A program made the translations under genes and the position numbers. The notes below the pieces were generated by a model. It made no database searches. It was not told where the DNA came from and saw only the letters and a list, made by a program, of their open reading frames with translations. A stretch of 64,000 nt of DNA from Phytophthora sp. 'mugwort' (taxonomy: Eukaryota > Oomycota > Peronosporomycetes > Peronosporales > Peronosporaceae): NCBI GenBank assembly GCA_033558025.1, contig JAUCEF010000007.1, positions 9,610,001 through 9,674,000 on the forward strand, given 5' to 3'. Positions 33,690-44,996 of this stretch are shown here, in pieces; position 1 is the first letter of the stretch, and the number at the start of each line of letters is the position of its first letter.

Positions 33690-36600
33690 CTCCCCACCAG
33701 GTCCTGCAGTGCGCGCTGGCGCTCGCCGTCGCTGGTGGCCGCCGCGTGCTAATCAAGAATCGTCTGCTGCTGTATCCGGACGGCTGAGAGTGCCTTCTCC
33801 TGCTCCAAAAGCGCCGCCTCCAACTCTGCGATGCGCTCGGTGAGCTGCGCTACCGCCTGCTGACTACGCCCACACTCGGTCGCGAACTCAGCACGTAGTC
33901 GCTGGCTCGTCAGCAGCCGTAGCTGTTTCGTTTTGTGGAGTTCACCACGCAGCTCTTTTAGCTGCCGCTCGTAGCTCTCCTTCATGACGGTCATCTCTCT
34001 CGCTAGTGCTAACGCGAAGGTCTCGTGCTCTTCGGCTGGTTTGAGGTAAAACGAGAGGTGATTGATTAGCCTGGAGTAAACCGAAAGAGATAAAATGTAC
34101 GAGTCGCACCTTTCACTTGACGAGCTCGGCTCTCAAGGCTTTCACCGGGGCAAGACAGACGTCGGAGCAGGTGACTCGCTTTCAACTGCTCGGCTACGGG
34201 GACAGTGTCGCGTCCAGCGGCCACGGCGTCCGAGAATGGGTTGGGTCCGTAGAATCCTGGCACCAGCGACGACCGAGACAACTCCTGCTTTTCGCTACAA
34301 GGGGTCAATGAGTCTCTAACGTACTCGAGGCGAAGGGCTTCGAGTTGAGCGGGCATGTTTTCCAACTTCCAGTCAACATTCTGTAGCTCCTGACGCAGAG
34401 CTTCCCACTGTTGTTGCACTTGGCGCCACCTCTCGGTGTCCTCCGGGGCCGGGTTAACTGTAGCATTGGGATCTGCTGGTGATGAAGGAGCACCGTGTGA
34501 TTGTTCGAGGACGGGGACAGGCTCAGTATCAAACAGTGCCATCGTCACTTGCAGTCGATGAGCCAGCAACACGATGGTCTGCTGGAGGAGCAATTGGTCC
34601 GTCTTTTGCTTGAATCCGACTCTTTCCTGTGACTCGCGTTGCTGTTCAAGCTCAGCTCGCTCCTTCTCGATCTGCAGACGTTCGGTCGTCGCACTCGCTC
34701 GTTGTTTCTTCAATCCTCTATACACAATATTACTAATGAGCTTAATAATTCAAGCGGCATGGAGGCACGAAGCAAACCTCTGCTCTTCAGCAATACGTCT
34801 TTCTCTGGCGTTGAGTTGAGCGAGCTTCCCATGGATTTCGCTCGTGCGAACACAGCTGTTGAGAGAAAGCTGCTCTTCTAGTGAAGCGGTCTTCTGCTTG
34901 GCCTTCTGCAATTCGACACGTAGCTCCGCCAAACTTGCCTGGTGTCGCACAGATTTTCCTCTCGAAGAAGCCAGAGCGTGTGCAAGTGCTCGGTCCAAGT
35001 TCTCGCGAATCTCCGTCAGGTTCTTGAGCTCTCCTTTCATCCATACTAACTCCTCTTGCAGTTTCTTCACAGTGGCAGCAGCTTCGTTGACACTTTGCTC
35101 TTCCAGTTGGTGGATGTGTTCATGCTGAGATCGTAGCGCCTCCAAGTCGCGCTCTAAGGCACTCTTATCGGACAAAAGACCTGCGACCTGATCTGTGTAC
35201 TCCGTCAACTTCTCCTCGAAGGCCTGTCGCTCCTGCTCGCGTTGGCGTTTTCGCTCTAGCAAGCACAGATTCGCGGTGGCAAGCTCAGCAGCCACAGCCT
35301 GGGCTTGCTCCACAGCATGCGCGGCCTTCTCCTGCTCCATGACAACTGCCTTACGCTGCTGTTCTTGGAATAACGCTGTGTTTTGCCGTTCAGCCACCAG
35401 CGCATGCTCCAAGGCGGAAACTCGCTGGTGCCACGTGCTTTCTTGACGCTGTTGACGACTTTGCAGCTCTTCGTCGTCAACTGGAACTGACCGACTCAGT
35501 TTAGCCTCCAGCAACTGCACTTGCTGTGCTTGCTCTTCCAGCAGCACCTGCTGACACTCTATCTCCTTGGAGGTGGCCTCAACTCGGGCTTCACTTTGCT
35601 GTAACAACTCCGTTTGGCCTGCTGCAGTGGCGTTTGCTGCAACAAGTTTTGAGCTTAGCCTTTCGACATCTTCATTCCGGACTTTCAAGTCGTGGTGGAG
35701 GCTGCGTATAGTGCTTTGAATCTGATTCTTCTCTAGTTGCGCTGCCTTCAGTTCGTGTCGAAGGCCATTTAACGCTTGTTGAGCTTGGCTGAGCTGCCTG
35801 GTGACAAGTTTTAGTTGGGTCGTAGCTGCGTTAGCCTGAGCCTCCGCTTTCGCAGTAGCTTGAATCTGGCGCTGGCCAGCTTCGTCCTCTTTCAGACGAA
35901 TAAGTCGCTCCAGTTCCTGTTTGTCACGCCTAAGCTGGGACTTTTCCTGAGCACTAGCGTCTTCCAAGGAACGATATCGCTCAACTATTGATACTAATGA
36001 GCACTGTAGCTCTGTCGCACGCTTTTCCATGGCTCCAACCTGATTGCCACGAAAAAAATTGTATTCATCAGCGACAATTGCATGGAAATGGCAGGCATAC
36101 AAACGTACCTGCTTCTGAAACGATTTGTTGGCTTCCGTCATGGTTGCTTGGTGTAGCTGCTCGGCGATCTCAAGTCGCTGAAGAGCGCCATGCATCTCGA
36201 TATTTACCATTCCTAACTACAGTAATATAGTGAAAAATAAACAAGTGTAAGAAACGTGTTAACGGAGTCATCTCAATTATCAAATGTAAGTACACTGTAC
36301 TGTACCTGCTGCTCTAGCTCGTCCTTCTGTTTCTGCAAGCTCTTAGTCGACAGGATCGACTCCACTAGGTCCTTTTCCAACGCTGTTAGTCGTGTTACTT
36401 GGTCGACCGCTAGGATTAACTTCGATTGGTCAGCATTTTCGTTCTCAGCAGGGTCGAAGTTACTTTTTTGCTCGCGTTCCTCGTCTTGGACGTGTATTCG
36501 CTTAATTTTCTCGTAGCGGGGTCGTCTGCGAGCCAGCGCGTCCTTGAACAAGCCAATTTGCTCCGTCAGCCGAGATAGCTGTGCGTCCTTGTCAGCTATT

Positions 36601-37930
36601 AATTTTAAGAGAATCTTTTTCTCGCCTGTGCTTGCCAACATAGAGCGTTTCAAGACCTTTTGTCCGAATTCACACAAAAGTCAGCGTAGGGAAGATTTTT
36701 CTAAGACAAGTATTAGGCTTACCTCCGTCTGCTGGAGCACACTGAGCATACCTTGGGCGTAGATTGATACCGGACTAGTGCCGCATCCATTTGCAAACTG
36801 TAGCATGCGCGTGTCGCCATGTTGTCGCGTAGGAAGACGTACTAGCTTCAGTTTGAAAGCGTTTTCGAAATCTTTTGCCCCAACGGAATCAGACCCAACA
36901 CTGTCACTTCCATGTACATCAGAAGCACCGTGGTCGACGCCGAACTCCATTAGCGAGATCAATTTTTCAGCTAAAAGTCCCTCTAATCCAACCTTTGCAG
37001 CAGCAAGCTGCACCATTAACAAGCAGATTAGTATTGAAATGGACAAGTAAAAAATGCTGGCAATGTACCTCATTGGGGTCGGAAGAGTAGTTATACCTCA
37101 GCAGTTGCGTCTGGATACTACCGGTGGACGACGAGGTTCCTAAGGTTTGTGTCAAGTCCATATTGCGTTTAGATTTCCACTCTGGGTATGTCTTCGTGTC
37201 ACGATGGAGCAGTAGGTTTTTGACGTGATTTGGTGCCTGGGTCGCCGATGTCGCCGTACTTTGCGATAATCTGGTACCAATGCTGTCGTTCTCGCTTGCT
37301 TCGTTCTGAAGCTGATGATGAATATTGTGAAGGTGCAAAATATCGACCTTAAGCTGCAGTAAATATTGCTCATCCAGTGTCGGTGAGGAGTTTGTCAGTT
37401 CCTCTCCATTCTCTTGGTCGTCCACTTCAGGGGATTCCGTGTCTGCTAATAAGGGGGGATGAGCTCGTTAAGCATAGTCTATCAGCAACAAATGTCCTTC
37501 AGTCAGAGACCCGTGCAGAGTCTTACCTTGGGTAAAGCAGGATGATTTTTTCACAAACGTCGGAGTTGTTGTTGGTAGTGTTCGAACGCCATCACGAGCA
37601 GTGCGCGGTCGCTGTTTTGTTTTATGGGGCACAGCAAACGATTCTGGTCGACGCACACCGCTACTGCTCTGAGGGCTGCACAAAACGAGGCAACAAATGG
37701 AGCGTAGTGCGTTCTTAGCTTGCAGATTTAGAGTGATCTCACGCCCCATTTGTCGTACCGATCAAGAAAGCGGCTACTTATCGATCGCTGGTGTAGAATG
37801 GGTGGATGGTGCTGAGTTTGCTGCTGCTGTAGCTGGTTTAAGCTGGGGCGGTCGGATAGAATATTTTGTGGGACCTCGTCCTCGGTGCGACCTTGACCCA
37901 CTCCGGGAGGCTTTAGTCCCGAGGACAATG

Positions 37931-38034
37931 ACTGTGATCTACAATATCTTGGAGTTAGCTAGCTAATCTCAGTGTCAAGGCCAACGTAGCGACGTACTTG
38001 GGGCGTTCATTAAGGAAAGTAACAGCAGGTGAAG
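37931..38034. promoter_or_regulatory. Divergent promoter between coiled-coil gene and membrane-protein gene
   Basis: The minus gene's first recognisable exon ends within about 105 bp of the plus gene's ATG at 38035. On the minus strand 'ccccaagtacgtcg' and 'tagctaactccaagatattgtag' look like a donor and a branch/acceptor, so a short leader intron of the coiled-coil gene may lie here. No specific factor site is recognised. Confidence 0.35.
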
Positions 38035-38959
38035 ATGTTCGACGAGGAGCAGGTCGGCCATAGAGATCCATTCTGTATATGCTTCTGGTAAGTGAGCAAG
38101 TCCTCTTTTAGGCGCTTGAGCAAATTTAGCCCATTTTTAGCGGTGACATCACGCTCGAGAGGCGGATCTTAAAAAGATATGGACGACGCTGGCAGTAAGT
38201 AAATTCATCTCTGAGTCCATGAACACTTTGTCTGACACTATTGTCCCCTTAGCAATTCATGTAAGTGGCGAGGAAGATACCATTTCAGTGTAAACTAATA
38301 GCTTGATAGTTTGTGCACAATAGCTTCCGTCGCTGCTGCTGCAGGTGTTTCTCTGCAGTCATCAGTGGTTCCTTCACGGATTCGTTCTGCTGTCTGTGTC
38401 AATCTTCGCCTACAAAAGCATGTCGATTAGTATTATTTTTACTGCAACCCATGCATGCTAGACTAACTCGATCTGCGTACTGGATAGATGCTGTGCTTGA
38501 AAACTTACCTAAGGAAGGTTTGGCAGGAAATGTCGTCTTGCTTGGTTTTTATGCTGTCATCGAGAACACACGCCTCTATCAATGTTTGTTCAAGCATTAC
38601 TATTTTTTACTGGATATCCTACTTTCTGACACGAATGTTCATCATGCTGACACTAATCAGGCTCAAAAGGCAACAAAACGAAGCAGCGAGGTCCGTTCGT
38701 GTTTGCTATGGTGTTGGCTGTTCCGGCATTGGTATGCCACAGCTATTTCCTACGAGCTCAGACTCAACTGTACGTGTGTACTTCGAAGCACTACTTTAAG
38801 TATATTTTGTTGGATACTAACAGCATATCTTGGATCTGTAGGTTGAAACTAGAGCGCGCCACCAACAGTATTGCTATTGGCCTCGTATGCATCGAAGTGG
38901 TGTTGACCAGTACGATGTTGCTCTGGCTCTTCATGAAGAACACTACTGCTTATTACTAG
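38035..38959 (+). CDS. Small multi-pass membrane protein, many short introns
   Basis: The start 'MFDEEQVGHRDPFCICF' (38035-38087) has a GTAAGT donor. Exon 2 (38141-38195, 'ITLERRILKRYGRRWQ') follows in phase, with another GTAAGT. Downstream splicing is uncertain: candidate coding pieces include 'HQWFLHGFVLLSVSIFAY' (38355-38410), 'YWIDAVLENLPKEGLAGN' (38479 on), 'FVFAMVLAVPALVCHSYF' (38698-38755), a GTACGT...CTGTAG intron (38770-38841), and a last exon 'SIAIGLVCIEVVLTSTML' ending at the TAG 38957-38959. At least three segments are hydrophobic enough to span the membrane. I do not recognise the family. Confidence is moderate that a gene is here and low for the internal exon map. Confidence 0.5.
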
Positions 38960-39087
38960 CGTGATTATTCTTACAGAGTCCCGGATTGGGAAGGCAAAGC
39001 GCTTCGTTGCCAGGATATGAAATGTAATATTCAGAAGTGAACGCAAAAGTAGGCGGTACAACCCAAGCCTCCACTACCTGAGCGCAT

Positions 39088-42000
39088 CTAAGCCATAGTG
39101 CCGTGGAGAACAACCTGCTCGACATCAGGGGCGCGCGCAATAGTTGTACCAAGACGGTAAACCTTCTCGCCGGTCGCCTCGACCTGGCGTGTCACCTCGG
39201 CAACATTAGCCTCCGGCAGGAGCAGCACCATGCCGATACCGCAGTTGAAGGTGCGAGCAAGCTCAGTGTTAGAGAGGTTACCCATCTTTTGCAGCCACTT
39301 GAAGACGGGGGGCAGGGGCCAACTAGCACAGTCAATATCGACAGCCAAGTCCTTGGTCAGTACACGCGGGACATTCTCCAGGAGACCACCACCGGTAATA
39401 TGAGCCAGAGCATTGATAAGGCCAGACTTCACAGTAGGCATCAGTTGCTTCACGTAAATCTTGGTGGGGGTAAGCAGGCTCTCACCCAGGGTCTTGCCAG
39501 CCTCGAATGGGCACGGGTCGCTATACGCGAGACCTGATACCTCCACAAGCTTGCGCACGAGCGAGAAACCGTTCGAGTGCACACCTGAAGATGCCAAACC
39601 CAGCACGGCGAAGCCAACTTCCACTGGCAGTGGCAGGATAGCGCTCTTGCGAACAGCACCAACACAGAAGCCGGCCATGTCGTAGTCACCGTCGTGGTAC
39701 ATGGAAGGCATCTCAGCCGTCTCACCGCCGATAAGACCGCAGTCCGACTGGCGACAGCCCTCAGCAATACCCTTCACCACATCAGCAGCCTCCTCCACCT
39801 CAAGCTTACCGCAAGCATAGTAGTCCAGGAAGAACAGGGGTTCAGCACCCTGCACAATCAGATCGTTGACACACATGGCAACGAGATCGATACCAACAGT
39901 GTCATGCTTTTTGGCCAGCTGCGCCACACGCAGCTTGGTACCCACACCATCCGTGCACGCTACAAGCGCCGTGTCCTTATCGTAGCCAGCAGCTTGCAGG
40001 TCGAAGATACCACCGAATCCGCCGAGGTCAGCATCGCAGCCCACACGCACAGTCGACTTGCAGAGCGGCTTGATCCTGTTCACCAGTTCGTTACCGGCGT
40101 CAATACTCACACCGGCGTCGGCGTACGTGATCTCCTTCTTTCCAGCCTTGTTTTTAAGCAGCAAGCCAGTCTGAGCCAGCTTAATGGCGTGCAGGAAAGC
40201 AGCACCCTCCAGAGGCTGTACGCGCGCCTTGAGCGTCTCAGGCGTGTCACTCTCGAGCACGGGACACTTCATCTGCACAGCGATCGGACCAGCGTCCACC
40301 TCCTCCGTCACAAAGTGGACGGTACAACCACTCTCGGTTTTCTTCGCATCAAGCACAGCACGGTGCACAGCAAGATCCATGCCGCCAGCGAAGTCGGGGA
40401 GGAGCGACGGGTGCACGTTAAGCACCTTGTTTTCCCACTCCTTGCAGAACTCGCCCGACAGAATGCGCATGTATCCGATTAGAAGCACAAGGTCGACGTT
40501 CTTCTTCCTCAGCACCTCAGATACTTGAGCGTCAAACTCAGCACGCGACAGGCCCTTGGCCGACAAGGCAACGGACTCGATTCCGTGTGTCTTCGCGCGC
40601 TCAAGAATGCCAGCAGCAGCTTTGTCGCTGATCACAATGTCAATACTTGCGTTTAGCTCATCGGCTTCGATGGCGTCGATGATGGGCTGCATGCTGCTGC
40701 CACGAGTAGAGCCGAGCACGGCCAGCTTCAGCTTCTTGGCACTGTGCAGCAGGCCCTTCAGACCAATATCCGAGCGGTACTGAGCGCCCTCGAAGTGGAT
40801 TTTCGAGACACCCTCGTACGCACGCTCAAGAGCACCCTGAAGTGAGGGACCCACAGCCGTAACAGCGAGCACGCGGCCGCCCGACGTCGCAATGCAGCTG
40901 TCCGCAGCATTCGCCGTGCCGGCGTGGAAGACATCCACGTCCTTCAGCGACTGAGCATCATCCAGTCCGGTAATGACCTTGCCCTTGGGGTAGCTGTTCG
41001 GGTATCCCTGCGAGGCCATCACAATGGTAGCAGCAGCACCGTTCTTCCACAACACAAGCGAGCGCTCCAGACGGTGTTCCACGCAGGCGCGCATAATCTC
41101 GAACAGGTCGCTTTGTAGCAGCGGCAGCACGACCTGCGTCTCCGGGTCACCGAAACGGCAGTTGAACTCGACAATCTTCGGTCCGGTAGGGGTAAGCATA
41201 AAGCCTGGGTACAGCACACCAACGTACGGCATACCCTCCTTCTTCATGGCAGCGATCACGCACTCAACAACATCAATGCACTCGCGCTCAAGCTCGCTAG
41301 TGAGGCACGGAGCAGGTCCATAGGCGCCCATGCCGCCTGTGTTCGGGCCCTGGTCACCGTCCGAGATACGCTTGTGGTCCTGTACACCAGGCATGCACAC
41401 GACGCGCTCACCATCGCAGAACGCCAGGAGCGACACTTCCTCTCCAGTCATAAATTCCTCCAGTACAACCTCATCGCCAGCCGAGCCGAAAGCCTTCTCC
41501 AGCATGACTTCACGCAAAGCCTCGTGAGCCTCGGCTTTGTTGGTCGGGATGAGCACTCCCTTGCCCGCAGCAATGCCCGAAGCCTTGACGACAATGTTGT
41601 GATCAATCGAGTCGAGGTACTCCTTGGCCTTCTCATACTCCGTAAAGTTTTGGTACGCGGCGGTCGGGATGTTGTTGCGACGCATAAAATCCTTTGAAAA
41701 AGCCTTGGACGCCTCCAACTGGGCGGCCAGTTTGCTCGGGCCGAACGTCGGGATTCCTGCGGCGTTCATCTTGTCAGCAAGTCCGTCGATCAGCGGGGCC
41801 TCAGGGCCTACGACGCAGAAGGACACACCCTTGCTCTTAGCAAATGCGATGAGCTCATCGTGCGCACCCACGCCAATGTTGACGTTGGAAATGCCCGCCG
41901 CGACGTCCTCCGTGCCGGCATTGCCGGGCGCAACATAGATGTGGCCGGTGGAGGCGGACTGGGCCAGCTTCCACGCGATAGCGTGCTCGCGGCCGCCGTT

Positions 42001-42525
42001 GCCGACCAGCAGCACGTCGTGCACCAGCTCATCTTCGCCGCTGAGGCTGGCAGCAATGGCCTTGTCTAGCTGGGCGAACAGCGCAAATGCCTTCTCGGCC
42101 AGCGCCCGTCGCTCGCGCAACGAGAAGGCGAGCAAGCCGTCGCGCGAGATCTTGTTCTGCACCGTAGCCAGGTCGGCCTCGTCCACGATGACGCTGATCT
42201 GCTTGTGGTTCCAGGCGGCCGTGCGCACGAACGAGTAGACGCCCGAGACCCACTGGGTCACACGTGCATGTGCATGGCCAACTTCCGAAGAGCTAGGCGG
42301 AAGCGCCAGCACGGCCTCAACACGGTCCGAAAGCATGAGCTGTACGTCAGCGGGCGTGACAACGGCCACGTGCGGCACCTTAGCAGCCACCAGCGCAGCC
42401 TCCACTGCCGGCGAGCACAGCGAAGCTACGCGCAGTCCGGCGGCCTGCAGATCTGCCGCGGTCTGCACCAGCGCGTTGGGCGCGCGGTCGCCACAGAGCA
42501 CCACGAGCGGCGTCGACGGGACCAT
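39088..42525 (-). CDS. Multifunctional purine biosynthesis protein: PurH-like / GARS / GART / AIRS
   Basis: An intact, intronless 1,145-residue frame. Residues about 95-162 resemble part of IMP cyclohydrolase ('[16 protein letters not shown]', '[18 protein letters not shown]'). Residues 169-590 are phosphoribosylamine-glycine ligase (PurD: '[17 protein letters not shown]', '[12 protein letters not shown]', '[19 protein letters not shown]', '[13 protein letters not shown]'). Residues 598-790 are GAR formyltransferase (PurN: 'LNVHPSLLP' with the catalytic Asn and His, 'EVDAGP' with the Asp). Residues 797-1145 are AIR synthetase (PurM: '[12 protein letters not shown]', '[13 protein letters not shown]', '[14 protein letters not shown]', '[14 protein letters not shown]'). 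It would catalyse steps 2, 3 and 5 of de novo purine synthesis in the cytosol. The order GARS-GART-AIRS differs from the animal GARS-AIRS-GART enzyme. The start at 42525 is the first Met before the N-terminal domain. Confidence 0.96.
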   Translation of the reverse strand: MVPSTPLVVLCGDRAPNALVQTAADLQAAGLRVASLCSPAVEAALVAAKVPHVAVVTPADVQLMLSDRVEAVLALPPSSSEVGHAHARVTQWVSGVYSFVRTAAWNHKQISVIVDEADLATVQNKISRDGLLAFSLRERRALAEKAFALFAQLDKAIAASLSGEDELVHDVLLVGNGGREHAIAWKLAQSASTGHIYVAPGNAGTEDVAAGISNVNIGVGAHDELIAFAKSKGVSFCVVGPEAPLIDGLADKMNAAGIPTFGPSKLAAQLEASKAFSKDFMRRNNIPTAAYQNFTEYEKAKEYLDSIDHNIVVKASGIAAGKGVLIPTNKAEAHEALREVMLEKAFGSAGDEVVLEEFMTGEEVSLLAFCDGERVVCMPGVQDHKRISDGDQGPNTGGMGAYGPAPCLTSELERECIDVVECVIAAMKKEGMPYVGVLYPGFMLTPTGPKIVEFNCRFGDPETQVVLPLLQSDLFEIMRACVEHRLERSLVLWKNGAAATIVMASQGYPNSYPKGKVITGLDDAQSLKDVDVFHAGTANAADSCIATSGGRVLAVTAVGPSLQGALERAYEGVSKIHFEGAQYRSDIGLKGLLHSAKKLKLAVLGSTRGSSMQPIIDAIEADELNASIDIVISDKAAAGILERAKTHGIESVALSAKGLSRAEFDAQVSEVLRKKNVDLVLLIGYMRILSGEFCKEWENKVLNVHPSLLPDFAGGMDLAVHRAVLDAKKTESGCTVHFVTEEVDAGPIAVQMKCPVLESDTPETLKARVQPLEGAAFLHAIKLAQTGLLLKNKAGKKEITYADAGVSIDAGNELVNRIKPLCKSTVRVGCDADLGGFGGIFDLQAAGYDKDTALVACTDGVGTKLRVAQLAKKHDTVGIDLVAMCVNDLIVQGAEPLFFLDYYACGKLEVEEAADVVKGIAEGCRQSDCGLIGGETAEMPSMYHDGDYDMAGFCVGAVRKSAILPLPVEVGFAVLGLASSGVHSNGFSLVRKLVEVSGLAYSDPCPFEAGKTLGESLLTPTKIYVKQLMPTVKSGLINALAHITGGGLLENVPRVLTKDLAVDIDCASWPLPPVFKWLQKMGNLSNTELARTFNCGIGMVLLLPEANVAEVTRQVEATGEKVYRLGTTIARAPDVEQVVLHGTMA

Positions 42526-43284
42526 TGATGAAGAGGTTGCTTAGTCTCGGGGACGCAGGCTATTCGGGTATGGCTGGCCATGAGCGCGGGTGCAGCGGAT
42601 GGCTAACAACACGGCAAAAGACGGAAGACCATTTTCCTCCAATCCATGCGCGTACCGATACAATTGTAGCCAATCCCTGTTCGATTGAAAACAGGTGGTT
42701 CAAAACTGTGTCAAAACTGTGTGGATCAGCGCGGTGGATGTGCGGTCGAAAGGCGCCAACGCGGCGTCAATTAAAAAAGCTTTCGCTGTCTGCTTCAAAC
42801 ATGGAGGTGCCGTGCTCGCTGCGGGTCAAGCCACGAGTATGAAGCAGGACTACATGCACTAACGTATTGCTGATTCCAGGAAGTTCAAGCGCGGTACAAA
42901 CAACACGGGGAAGATGTGGCCCAGCGGAACGCGACATCAAACATGGTGTGGGCCACACTCCTGTTGAAGTGCGTTGTACCGAATTGGCGGCTCGAGAGAG
43001 CTCTCTAAGAGCTCTGAACAGCTTTTCACGGCGACCTCAACATGTGCGGCTCCTTTGGTTCAGACCCGCCCCGACCGGACATCTCGTACATGCTGGGGCG
43101 AATTGAATAGCGAGAGGTGTCGGTCACCGACGTACTTATGTTTGATCCGGGCTCGAGTGAGAGGTCCATGGCGAGGGGGTCGTTCCCTCGGAGGGAAATT
43201 TAATGGCTGTACAGTAGGAGTGTTGCACGCCACTTGTTCTCCCGCTGCCTCCAGTCGAGTGCTGCCCACTTCGCGTTCGGATAT
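42526..43284. other. Intergenic region between divergent genes
   Basis: About 760 bp separate the purine gene (minus) from the hydrolase gene (plus), so both promoters lie here. No open frame with motif support was found. A tandem 'caaaactgtgt' doublet occurs near 42702-42722. Confidence 0.5.
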
Positions 43285-44649
43285 ATGGCGTCAATGTACG
43301 CCTCGGTTTCCATTACCATCGACGAGAAGTCTACGCTGTATGAGCGCTCCTGTGCCCATATTTTCAAGTCTATATTCGCTGTGGTTATGTTGGTCTTAGT
43401 GGTCGCCTTCTTGCTCATCGAGTTCGGTGTTGCGGCAGTTGTAGCCGGCTTCGGCGTGGGGCTATCCGTCCTGTTCGTGCTGACGTTCCTGGCTTTCTGT
43501 GTGGCTTCACGAGCACTGGTCCGCTCAGTATTCATGACTCCGATTGTCGCCCTGCGGCTGGAGCTAAACATCCTCTCGACGACGTTGGCGTACGTGCTCC
43601 GAGGCTTCCGACCGCTCTATCCGCAGTGGACACTGACATTTGAGATCACGTGCAAGATGATGCGCTTCACGTTCAAGGAATACGGCAAGATCGTCGCATT
43701 CGAGAATGCGGCGCGATTGCGCGAGCCGTTCGCGATGCACGGCAAGCTGATCCTCAAGTCGAACTGTCGTAAGCACAACACCCTTCCCGAGCAGATTAAT
43801 GTGAATGGCATGAACCACATGTGGACGCGCGATACAGAGAAGAAGCAACACCGCGTAGTGGTCATCCATTACCACGGCGGAGGATTCGCGATGTATGACC
43901 CTCTACAGGACGTCGAGCTTGCCAAACAGACCCACACAATGCTGCAGCAGATTCTCCAGAGCAAGTACCAGTTGGACGTGTCGGTAGACGTCCTGCTCTC
44001 GAACTACCGCAAGAGCCCAGAGAATCCGTACCCGACGCCGGACAACGACTGCTTGGATATGTAAAAGTACGTGCTGAAGCATGAGAACGTGTCACCCGAC
44101 CACGTGCTGTTCAGTGGAGACAGTGCTGGTGCTAAGATGTCCCTTGTTAACTGCATGCGCCTACGTGACTCGACCCCCGAGCTGCTACCACTGGGGTGTT
44201 TGCTGTACTCCCCAAATGTGGACTCTGAGGAGAAAAGAGGCGACGAGAAGACCCCCGACTGCATCATGCTATCCGCGTTCGTGGACTCAGTCCACCAAAC
44301 GTACCTAGCCAATGTGATGGATCCAGAGAAGCGCTTGAAGGTGTCGCCTATCAATGGCGACCTCCGCAACCTGCCGCCCATGTTCGTGCAGTTTGGCACT
44401 CTCGAACGCTTCTACGAGCAGGGAATACGCATCATCCACCCAAAAGGCCAAAAGCAGGGAGTGGTCAACTGGGAGGTCGATCTATTGGAGAACATGCCCC
44501 ATGACGTTGTAATGCTCCCTACTTCTGTGAGTCCGGCTGCCAAGGAAGGCATTCGTCACGGATGCGAGTTTGCCGCGAAGCTTGCTGCTGGAGTGCTGTT
44601 TAAGGAGCCTGAGCCGGAATGTAACGAACTAAATATCATCTCACGGTAA
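43285..44649 (+). pseudogene. Membrane-anchored alpha/beta hydrolase (HSL/steryl-esterase-like) with one internal TAA
   Basis: The ATG at 43285 opens a frame that runs to 44649 with a single TAA at 44062-44064. The N-terminus has two hydrophobic segments ('IFAVVMLVLVVAFLLIEF' and 'GLSVLFVLTFLAFCVA'), suggesting membrane anchoring. The fold-3 hydrolase signatures are intact: oxyanion motif 'IHYHGGGFAMYDP', nucleophile elbow 'FSGDSAGAKMSL' and a probable catalytic His in 'ENMPHDVVML'. The acid residue region 'VQFGTLERFYEQG' is less standard. The stop falls between the two motifs ('CLDM*KYVLKHENV'), where homologous proteins read straight through, so nonsense mutation, readthrough or a sequencing error are all possible. 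The rest is undamaged, which argues for a recent event. Confidence 0.8.
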
Positions 44650-44996
44650 GTGAATGTGTCGACCGAGTGAAATTAGCAAAGTGTTCTCTTCCACTACGTT
44701 GCTATAACGTTGTAACTTGCTGAAAATATCGCGGAGTGTCCAAACCTTTTTTCTCCAGCTTCGCATATCCATCCACACAAAACAACAGCAAATGTATATG
44801 CACAGACGCGGTTGGATGTCCCACAAAGACGCGGGGTTGGAATTATATTCCGGCCACAGGGGCATTTAGTACAATCCTTCCCCCATTACGCTCACGAAGT
44901 CGAGAGGTGCAGCAAGCAACACCCCGAGACCTTGAGTCGATCCTGCATGCTGGCAGCGAAGATGCAAAGCCGGGAGACCAGTCAACGACAACGCGA

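Larger units (their letters stand above)
27767..37930 (-). pseudogene. Multi-exon coiled-coil protein gene split by a Copia insertion
   Basis: Exons on the minus strand: about 37928-37759 (start uncertain; no ATG in frame, a Met at 37749 is the alternative), 37675-37527, 37446-37069, 37007-36723, 36656-36306, 36216-36109, 36039-34778, 34717-34110 and 34035-33690. All junctions have GT-AG ends and matching phase. The product, about 1,200 residues, is almost entirely Gln/Glu/Lys/Leu-rich coiled coil (for example 'AKAEAQANAATTQLKL', 'LEEQAQQVQLLEAKL'), as in structural or centrosome/flagellum-type proteins; the family is not recognised. A TAG at 33749-33751 interrupts the last long exon. The same frame then stays open to the Copia LTR and resumes beyond it from 27907 to a TAA at 27767 ('RIRERDRLSTLLAYCGG', 'TAQETMDAVFTLKKADC'). 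The gene is therefore disrupted, though a protein lacking about 70 C-terminal residues may still be made. Confidence 0.75.

Noticed and set aside
34844..35711. Cys/Ser-rich plus-strand frames opposite the coiled-coil exons
   Set aside because: Antisense of Gln/Glu/Lys-rich codons produces this composition. The minus-strand exons join in phase.
37697..37966. Plus-strand frame of 89 codons overlapping the coiled-coil gene start
   Set aside because: It is opposite minus-strand exon sequence with splice sites that keep frame, and its product has no recognisable feature.
39103..42544. Several plus-strand open frames opposite the purine gene
   Set aside because: They are shadows of a strongly biased, motif-rich minus-strand gene and have no motifs of their own.
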